Shown here one piece after another: positions 58,043 to 64,000 of a DNA stretch of 64,000 nucleotides. The notes under the pieces were generated by a model. It did no database searches. It had not been told where the DNA came from and saw only the letters and a program-made list of their open reading frames with translations. This DNA is from Desulfocapsaceae bacterium (GTDB lineage: Bacteria > Desulfobacterota > Desulfobulbia > Desulfobulbales > Desulfocapsaceae). Position 1 is the stretch's first letter; the number at the start of each line of letters is the position of its first letter. The stretch is from assembly GCA_031292275.1 (NCBI GenBank), contig JARLHL010000002.1, positions 1-64,000 on the forward strand, written 5' to 3'. The translations under genes were made by a program, and so were the position numbers.

Positions 58043-58465
58043 ATGATAGAGAACATTTACACTGCTCTGCAGAAGATTGGTTTTTCGCACCCCCTGCACC
58101 CCATCGTTGTGCATGTGCCGATGGGGATGATCATCGGCATGTTTATCTTCTCATTGCTGGGACTCAGATGGCCAAAAGGAAATCTGAGCCGGACCGCCTA
58201 TCATTGTTCAGTCCTGGCCCTCGTCTCCATTGTCCCAGTGATTCTGGCGGGGCTCATGGACTGGCAGCATTCGTATAACGGTGAATGGAAGACCCTGATT
58301 ATCGTCAAGATGGTGCTGAGCGGTATCCTGACCCTCCTGCTGATCTACGCGGTAATTATCCGGAACAGGGGAGCCTCTCCCTGGCATCTCTTTCTGGTCT
58401 ACACCCTTTGTATGGCCTGCGCAGGCGGGCTTGGATACTCAGGCGGGCAGCTGGTCTACGGGTGA
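58043..58465 (+). CDS. DUF2231-family membrane protein
   Basis: A 140-residue protein from the ATG at 58043, which has GGAGG upstream. It begins with the family cue FSHPLHPIVVHVPMGMIIGMFIFSLLGL, in which His-Pro-x2-H/V-H is followed by four hydrophobic segments (about 20-40, 55-75, 84-104, 115-135). DUF2231 proteins are small membrane proteins of unknown role, possibly redox- or heme-linked. It lies about 160 bases after dacB. Confidence 0.88.
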   Translation: MIENIYTALQKIGFSHPLHPIVVHVPMGMIIGMFIFSLLGLRWPKGNLSRTAYHCSVLALVSIVPVILAGLMDWQHSYNGEWKTLIIVKMVLSGILTLLLIYAVIIRNRGASPWHLFLVYTLCMACAGGLGYSGGQLVYG

Positions 58466-58641
58466 GGCAGTCTCCGGCAGCCGCTGGTGTCGAAGGCAGT
58501 GAAAAGAATACTGCGGCCCCGGAGCTGATGTAAGTCTCCGACCGCTTCGACAGGTGATTCCTGCGGGCGGGGACCGCGTTTTTTGTTCCCGGGGGTTCCG
58601 GCGAAGGTACGGCCTGGGGCGGGATTTAAACGGGGCCGCCC

Positions 58642-59919
58642 TTACATGTTCCAGTGAGGACGTCCGGCCAGCCATTGGATCACGGTTTCGCGCAGCCATT
58701 CCTCCATACCGGTGCGGATATAGAATATGGGCCTCAGGAGATCATCACTTGCGTCAATGAGCCCATCGTCCCTGGCCCTGGCGGCAAGAGGGGTGCGAGG
58801 GTAGATCCGGATGCCGATGGTGATTTTGACGGTCTCCAGGTTGAGGCTGTCAACGAAATGCAGACTTTCCAGTGCCGTTTCCCGGGTTTCGTCCGGTCCG
58901 CCCAGGAGGAGAAAACCCGTTCTGCCTATGCCTGCCTCTCCAAAGATCCGGGCGGTTTTTCGAATCTCGGGTGTTTTGAAGTGTTTTTTCATGCCTGCCA
59001 AAACCCCCACGTTGCCGCTTTAAAATCCCACAGATACTTCGGTGCAACCCGCCTCGGCCATGGTTCGGATCAGTGATTCCTCTGTTCGGCAGGGGTAGAC
59101 TATGGCTCGCCAGGAAAGAGCGAGATTCGCGGCGGTAAGCTGTCTGCACAGCTCCTGAGCGTAATCCGGAGGGAGGTTGAAGGTGTTATCGACAAAGAAG
59201 ATACGGTTAAAACCCGCCTCCTGCCAGCGGGCCAACTCTCTGATTACTGTGTTGACGGAACGCCTGCGGACATGGCGGCCTTCAATTGCAGCCGTTGCAC
59301 AGTAGCAGCAGCCCAGGGGGCAACCGCGCCGGGTCTGGAACGGCAGGTACCAGGTTGTATCCCGGAGTCGTTCGGGCTGGAAAATCTTCAGGTCAGGGAA
59401 AGGCCAGTCGTCCAGGCGGATGTGATATGCCGGTGGTGTCGTGCAGCCTTTTTGGCGCAGATAGAGGCCCGGGACAGGCGCGAGAGGGGATTTGTTATCC
59501 TGGAGTCGCGCCAGCAGTTCGACAAATGCCGCCTCTCCTTCGCCCTGGATGCCCATGTCTGCTCCCAGGTATTCCAGGGCGGCATCCGGAAAAATGCTGT
59601 AGCCGGCACCGCCCAGGATGATCGGAGCCCGGGAAAGCCGTCTGCAGGCTGCCACCACTGTCCGGGCATCCTCCAGAAAAAATCGAGGGGCGGCGCTTAC
59701 CTGGTCATCCACATTGCGGATGGAGATTCCGATTGCCTCGGGACGGGCCAGGGTGATGGCGTCGGCCAGGACCATTTCCGGAGCGGCCTCGGCCGAGAGG
59801 TCCAGGAATCTGACCTGGTGCCCCGCCTGCTTGGTTGCAGCGGCAACCAGGCCCAGTCCCATGGGGATGACGGGCATAATCGTCGTTTCAGTCTTGGCTG
59901 CGATCAGAAGGACATTCAT
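58642..59919 (-). pseudogene. B12-binding radical SAM gene interrupted by one TAA codon
   Basis: The frame is continuous for 425 residues except for a single in-frame TAA at 59020-59022 (codon 300). Before it lie a B12-binding domain (MNVLLIAAKTETTIMPVIPMGLGLVAAATKQAGHQVRFLD..., IILGGAGYSIFPD) and the radical SAM site CPLGCCYC. The break falls inside SVGF-stop-SGNVGVLAGMKKH, where relatives read GFESG, so GAA has become TAA. After it the rest of the barrel continues (ARIFGEAGIGRTGFLLLGGPDET). A TAA is not recoded to selenocysteine or pyrrolysine. It is most likely a recent nonsense mutation or a sequence error. Confidence 0.85.
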
Positions 59920-60293
59920 GGTTTTACATTTTGACTTCTTCCTGTTGTTTGCATCCCTGCCTCATCCCTGATGTCCCGGGCTCGCGGAGGCCAACTTTTC
60001 GGCGGATATCATGGCCAGGGATTTCTCAGGGGGCGATCTGTGCAATTTTCCCTGCAAAGAGACACCCCCGCACCTTCGATGCCTCACCTTGGAGATTAAA
60101 TACCATAATTATCGGCTCCTTGTAAATGTTATTCGGCCGGATGGCTGTTGTAGCGGCGGCAAAGTCAGGATATGATCGCTGCCTGCCAATGCCCATTATA
60201 CGAAAGCATACTTGAGCCACGTCCTTGCTATGACGGAGAGACGAACTTGCATGTTTTGCTGTGGCCGGCCAGTCCGGTCCGGCTAGGCTGTGA
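59920..60293. other. Intergenic region between the B12/SAM gene and the sensor kinase
   Basis: A 374-base gap. It contains the plus-strand 54-codon candidate at 60011-60175. Otherwise nothing was identified. The region should include the promoter of the interrupted radical SAM gene. Confidence 0.4.
60011..60175 (+). CDS. Candidate 54-residue Cys-containing small protein
   Basis: An ATG-started frame (MARDFSGGDLCNFPCKE..., ending SGGKVRI) has five cysteines (CNFPC, RC, CC) and a plausible amphipathic middle (LEIKYHNYRLLVNVIRPDG). No good Shine-Dalgarno; the only GGAGG-like stretch lies about 15 bases further up. Too short for firm support and could be chance. Confidence 0.25.
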   Translation: MARDFSGGDLCNFPCKETPPHLRCLTLEIKYHNYRLLVNVIRPDGCCSGGKVRI

Positions 60294-63089
60294 TTAGATG
60301 GTTTCGGAGGATTGCACCGAACAGGGAAAGAAGACCTGGAATACCGTCTCTGTCCCCGGTTCACTCTCGACGACGACAGCACCATCGTGGGCCTTCATAA
60401 TTCCCAGAACCACCGGCAGTCCGAGGCCGCGCCCGGTAAATTTGCTGGAAAAAAATGGGTCGAAAAGCTTGTCGATATTTTCTTTGCTGATTCCGCAGCC
60501 GGTATCCTGTATTGCCAGGCAGGCGTAGGTCTGCACTTCGGGCAGCCAGTCTATCGGGAAACGGTTTTCAACAGGGATGTCCGTTACGGAGACGGTCCTG
60601 ACGCTTATGCCGACGGGGCATTGATGGCTGTGGTCAGCCTCCCAGGCGTTGAAGACCATATTGTTCAGCACCTGCAGCAGCTGATTCAAATCAGCATTGA
60701 TGATCGGGCCGGGGGAAGGCAGGGCAAGGGTGAAGACCAGATCCTTTGGGGCGGCGGCCTGCAGCAGCGGCAGGTTCTGCCTGCAGACCGCCGCGAGGTC
60801 CAGTGGTGTGCGGGTGCAGGGTATCTGTCCCAGATAAGTCAGCATCAGGCTGCTGATTTCCACTGCCCGCAAGGATGCGGTCATCGCGTCGTTCAGGTTT
60901 TTGAATAACCATTTTTCCGGTGGGTAATCCTGAATGACGAGATCCAGATTCCCTATTACTGCAGCGAGAATGTTGTTGAAATTATGAGCAATAGCTCCAG
61001 CCATCCTGTTCAGGCTTTCATTTTTCTGGAGCTGTCGGTTGAGCCCCTCAAGTCTGGCATTTTCCGCCTCGATGCGTTTTCGATTAGAGATGTCACGGAC
61101 AATGAAGACGATGCCGGTGGGTTGCCCTTCCAGAGAACGAATGAAATCGCGGTTGACTTCAATGTCAAAGGTGCTGCCGTCCCGGCGCAGGCCTCTATAT
61201 TCCTGCGGTCCCGTTGCGATCACTGCACCGGCCGGATTTATCGCGGCCATTGCCCGCTCTCGATCCTCCGGGGCGATGAATTCGGAGACCGGGCGTCCCT
61301 GTCCCGCTTCCTCACTCTCATAGCCGAACATGGCCACCCCTGCTGGCGATACCATCAGGATCCGGCCTTGCAGATCTGCGATGGTGATATCGTCGGGGGA
61401 GGCGTTAAGGATGGAGCGATATCGTTCCATGCTTTCCTTAAGAGTGACCGTCCTTTCCCCGACCCTCTGCTCCAGGGAGGCGTTGATCTTGCGAATTTCA
61501 TCGAACTGCGCTGCCAGTGAATCGGCCATCTCCTTGAAATTGATTATAAGGTCGCTTGTTGCTTTTATACTGCTTTCAGGCCAGGGAATTGATTGCCCTC
61601 CCGAACTCAGCCTCAAGGGCAGACGACGGGTAATCAGGCAAAGCTGTTCCAGGGCTGCGATCAGCCGGTGACAGAGGAGTTCGGCCAGCGCCAAACCGCA
61701 GAGCAGTATAAAGAACAGCAGGGTCAGCCTGTCAGTATAACGATCGTAAAGCATTTTTTGGAAGGGCGCCACCGGCAGATCCAGAATCAGTTTCCATTCG
61801 GCGAGATCCCCAACCGTTGTTTCGGCGACGTAGAAGGATGTTCTCCAGCGCTCGGCGATGGACACATTGTGGGGCATCACCGGAACCCACTGGCTGATGG
61901 TGGCGTCAAAATGGATGAATGTTCCCTTCTCCCGGACAAAGGGTGCCATGATCTTTTGGTCCTGACGGTTTGACATGATGATATTTCCATTTTTATCAAC
62001 CAGCGTATAGAGCATGGAGCTTTGAGAGAACATCTCGTCCAGTTTTCCGCTGATCTCGTCAAGGGCCAGAATCCCGGTGACGAAACCGTGATATTCACCC
62101 TGTACAATCACCGGCGCAAGCATCTCCACAACCGGTCTGGGATGGCCGATTCTGCCCATGACGACCTCCGAGAGCAACGGCTTCTGCGTGTATTTGAGCT
62201 GTGGAATAAAAGGCCTGTCTGCAAAGTTCTTTCCGACAGGGTTCTGCCCGGTTTCATCTACCGGGGGGTAGTAGGCGGAAATTGTCGCATCCTTGTCGAG
62301 AAGTCCGATTCGCAGAAAATTGTTGCTATCTGCTTTTACAGCCTGCTCCAGACGGGGCTGCATCTGTGATGGTGACTGGGCGGCGGCGGTCTCCGCCAGG
62401 TAGAGGATGGCTCTTTTTCTTCCGGTTACCCAGCTGTCCAGGCGATGATCCGCATTTTCGATGCTCTGGAGTAAGGTCGTGCGGATAGAGTGATCTGTTT
62501 CGTTAAAATCGTTTCGGCTCTGGACTGCCAGCATGATCAGCGTCGGGCATAATATGAAAAATGAAAACAGACAAGAGACAATATCCCTGAGCGAGGTCTG
62601 GGAGGTGCGAAATCCCAGCGTAAGACCCATAAAAAGCAAACGGGCTATCAGGGCATCGGCGATGCCGTTGATCGCCTGTTTGGTCATGGTGATGGTCGTG
62701 TTGCTCAAAGAGACGTGCATGACCAGGTGGTAGAACAGGAAAACCAGCGGCATGCCGGCAACGAGCCAAAACACTGTATCGGCCAGGACCATTCCCATCC
62801 TGCGGCGGGTCATCAGCCAAGCGACAGCGGAGACCTCGGCGGTCATGATAATAATAGCGTAGGGATGATTCCAGAGGATGACGGTATAGCTGGAGATAAT
62901 GGCGGTAGCCAGAATTCCCCGGGCCGGACCGAAGAACTGGAGCGCCAACATCGCAAAAATGCTACCGAAAAGAAAGTCAATATTGAGGAATATCGGGAAT
63001 CTGAAATAGTTTGCTGCCAGACCTGCCGCCAGCAGGGCAAGGAAGAGCAAAATGCGGTGTCGGTCGGCACTGATTATGAGCTTTTGCAT
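60294..63089 (-). CDS. Membrane PAS sensor histidine kinase
   Basis: A 931-residue kinase. About eight hydrophobic segments in residues 10-200 form a MASE-like integral sensory region. An extracytoplasmic Cache-type domain follows (about 210-440, with AYYPPVDETGQNPVGKNFADRPFI and PVVEMLAPVIVQGEYHGFVTG), then a transmembrane segment, a coiled coil, and a PAS domain (YRSILNASPDDITIADLQGRILMVSPAGVAMFGY). The kinase core has its H-box as MAGAIAHNFNNILAAVIGN, so the His is kept with Asn in place of the usual Asp, and ATPase boxes DTGCGISKENIDKLFDPFFSSKFTGRGLGLPVV. No response regulator is adjacent; the partner is unknown. Confidence 0.9.
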   Translation of the reverse strand: MQKLIISADRHRILLFLALLAAGLAANYFRFPIFLNIDFLFGSIFAMLALQFFGPARGILATAIISSYTVILWNHPYAIIIMTAEVSAVAWLMTRRRMGMVLADTVFWLVAGMPLVFLFYHLVMHVSLSNTTITMTKQAINGIADALIARLLFMGLTLGFRTSQTSLRDIVSCLFSFFILCPTLIMLAVQSRNDFNETDHSIRTTLLQSIENADHRLDSWVTGRKRAILYLAETAAAQSPSQMQPRLEQAVKADSNNFLRIGLLDKDATISAYYPPVDETGQNPVGKNFADRPFIPQLKYTQKPLLSEVVMGRIGHPRPVVEMLAPVIVQGEYHGFVTGILALDEISGKLDEMFSQSSMLYTLVDKNGNIIMSNRQDQKIMAPFVREKGTFIHFDATISQWVPVMPHNVSIAERWRTSFYVAETTVGDLAEWKLILDLPVAPFQKMLYDRYTDRLTLLFFILLCGLALAELLCHRLIAALEQLCLITRRLPLRLSSGGQSIPWPESSIKATSDLIINFKEMADSLAAQFDEIRKINASLEQRVGERTVTLKESMERYRSILNASPDDITIADLQGRILMVSPAGVAMFGYESEEAGQGRPVSEFIAPEDRERAMAAINPAGAVIATGPQEYRGLRRDGSTFDIEVNRDFIRSLEGQPTGIVFIVRDISNRKRIEAENARLEGLNRQLQKNESLNRMAGAIAHNFNNILAAVIGNLDLVIQDYPPEKWLFKNLNDAMTASLRAVEISSLMLTYLGQIPCTRTPLDLAAVCRQNLPLLQAAAPKDLVFTLALPSPGPIINADLNQLLQVLNNMVFNAWEADHSHQCPVGISVRTVSVTDIPVENRFPIDWLPEVQTYACLAIQDTGCGISKENIDKLFDPFFSSKFTGRGLGLPVVLGIMKAHDGAVVVESEPGTETVFQVFFPCSVQSSETI

Positions 63090-63593
63090 GGGTATTACGG
63101 CATGGGGAAAAGAAAACAGTGATGATCAGATGTCGTCTGAGAGTGAAGAACCCGGATGCGGCGCAGACTGAAAACGCCCGCGGGATCTCCGCCTGACCTT
63201 TGACCGGCGGCCTGCCGAGGCAGAATTGACTGTTGAGAAGTTCAATATATCATATTCTCCTTATTTGTTTATCAAAGAATGATGCAGAGGTCCAGGAAGA
63301 GGTCGTTTTTTTGGGGTCAGGCATTTCGGAGGAGCCTGGGGGGCCAGGCGAGTCCCGGTGCTGACCGGGAATGCCGGGGAGAAGATGGTCATCAATGATG
63401 GAATGCATTAGTTTCTCAATGAGGATTGATGGACCTCCTCCGTCTCGATCTCGCGTGCACTGTCAATTATCCCGGACAGTCTGAGTAAAAGAGACTGCAA
63501 GAACCTTTTGTAAAAAGATTCAAGAGCAATTATAAAAAGAAGGCTTGTTGGAAAATCAATGAATACGGCAGGAGAGCACGGGGAAGACTTGCA
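63090..63593. other. Divergent intergenic region upstream of sbcD
   Basis: A 504-base gap between the sensor kinase start and sbcD. AT-rich stretches near 63245 (TTCAATATATCATATTCTCC) could hold promoters. No gene supported; the minus-strand frame 63408-63905 overlaps sbcD and looks like its shadow. Confidence 0.4.
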
Positions 63594-64000
63594 ATGAAGA
63601 TACTCCACACCTCGGACTGGCATATCGGCCGCAGTCTGTACGGCAGGAAGCGCTACGATGAATGCAGGGCCTTTCTCGACTGGCTGGCTGGCCGCCTCGT
63701 CTCCGAAGAGATAGATGTCCTGCTGGTGGCGGGCGACATATTCGACAGCAGCACCCCCAGCAACCGGGCCCTGGAACTCTACTACACCTTTCTCTGCCGG
63801 GTCTCCGAGTCGAGCTGTCGCCATGTGGTCATCACCGGCGGCAACCATGACTCGCCTTCCCTGCTCAATGCCCCGCGGGAGGTCCTGCGCTTTTTGGATA
63901 TCCACATCATCGGCAGGATGACCGACCTGCCCGATCAGGAGGTCCTAGTCCTCAGGGACGGCGCAGGCAAGGCCTGCCTGATCGTCTGCGCCGTCCCCTT
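63594..64000 (+). CDS. sbcD: Exonuclease SbcD, 5' part (cut by window edge)
   Basis: The first 135 codons of the Mre11-like nuclease subunit of SbcCD, which cuts hairpins and processed DNA ends. MKILHTSDWHIGRSLYGRKRY has the first metal motif (Asp-x-His), VAGDIFDSSTPSNRALELYY the second, ITGGNHDSP the third. The start at 63594 follows GGGGAAGA. The rest, and probably sbcC, lie beyond the window. Confidence 0.95.
   Translation, partial: MKILHTSDWHIGRSLYGRKRYDECRAFLDWLAGRLVSEEIDVLLVAGDIFDSSTPSNRALELYYTFLCRVSESSCRHVVITGGNHDSPSLLNAPREVLRFLDIHIIGRMTDLPDQEVLVLRDGAGKACLIVCAVP

Noticed and set aside
59020-59022. Recoding of the internal stop in the B12/SAM gene
   Set aside because: The codon is TAA; known recoding to selenocysteine uses TGA and to pyrrolysine uses TAG.
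60026-60385. 119-codon minus-strand frame running into the sensor kinase end
   Set aside because: It overlaps the C-terminus of the kinase gene in another frame and has no start signal.

Overview
The window looks like the chromosome of a deltaproteobacterium-like organism (Desulfobacterota, perhaps Desulfobulbales). The reasons are the gene orders thrS-infC-rpmI-rplT-pheS-pheT-ihfA-merR and ffh-rpsP-khpA-rimM-trmD-SPOUT-rplS-rnhB-yraN, the orphan two-component systems, the B12-type radical SAM proteins and a TrpB2-type tryptophan synthase. This placement rests on gene content and order only; no taxonomic search was possible. Most of the window is GC-rich, densely packed housekeeping sequence.

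Layout. About 1-7.8 kb is an AT-richer, loosely packed accessory stretch. It holds small exported proteins (Gly/His/Trp-rich, Cys-rich, SYLF domain), a membrane protein, a HEPN-like candidate, an overlapping two-gene cassette of unknown function and an exported alpha/beta hydrolase. At 7.9-16 kb on the minus strand lie tRNA-Val, thrS, infC (AUU start), rpmI, rplT, pheS, pheT, ihfA, a MerR-type regulator and tRNA-Pro; both tRNAs have clear sigma70-type promoters. At 16-19 kb (minus) is SRP RNA-dnaX-ybaB-recR, where full-length DnaX (tau) can only be read by slipping on a 10-C tract. At 19.3-22.4 kb (minus) is a PilR/PilS-like pair. At 22.5-26.3 kb are a GIY-YIG protein (minus), a frameshifted tatC, class II aldolase and a sugar-nucleotide epimerase. 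At 26.3-29.4 kb (minus) is xseB-ispA-dxs. At 29.5-32.5 kb is xerC-hslV-hslU. Then come a cytidylate-kinase-like gene and dnaE (minus), an exported 5'-nucleotidase-like protein that has lost metal ligands, and three small genes (minus).

At 40.2-45.7 kb is the ffh/ribosomal protein/tRNA-modification/RNase HII operon, starting at a good promoter. At 46.4-50.7 kb is pdxA-tmk-TPR lipoprotein-LolB-like lipoprotein. Then come a double-AMIN exported protein (minus), a large radical SAM/DUF2344 fusion, trpB2, a PBP4-type carboxypeptidase, a DUF2231 membrane protein, a B12-binding radical SAM gene broken by one TAA codon (minus), a large PAS sensor kinase (minus) and the 5' part of sbcD at the right edge.

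The genes do not form one novel pathway: this is mostly a translation, replication and secretion core. The points most worth a second look are the three reading-frame interruptions (dnaX poly-C, tatC poly-T, radical SAM nonsense codon), the degenerate metallophosphatase, the unassigned genes at 4.3-6.7 kb with HEPN-like signals, and the tandem small paralogues at 39.3-40.0 kb.
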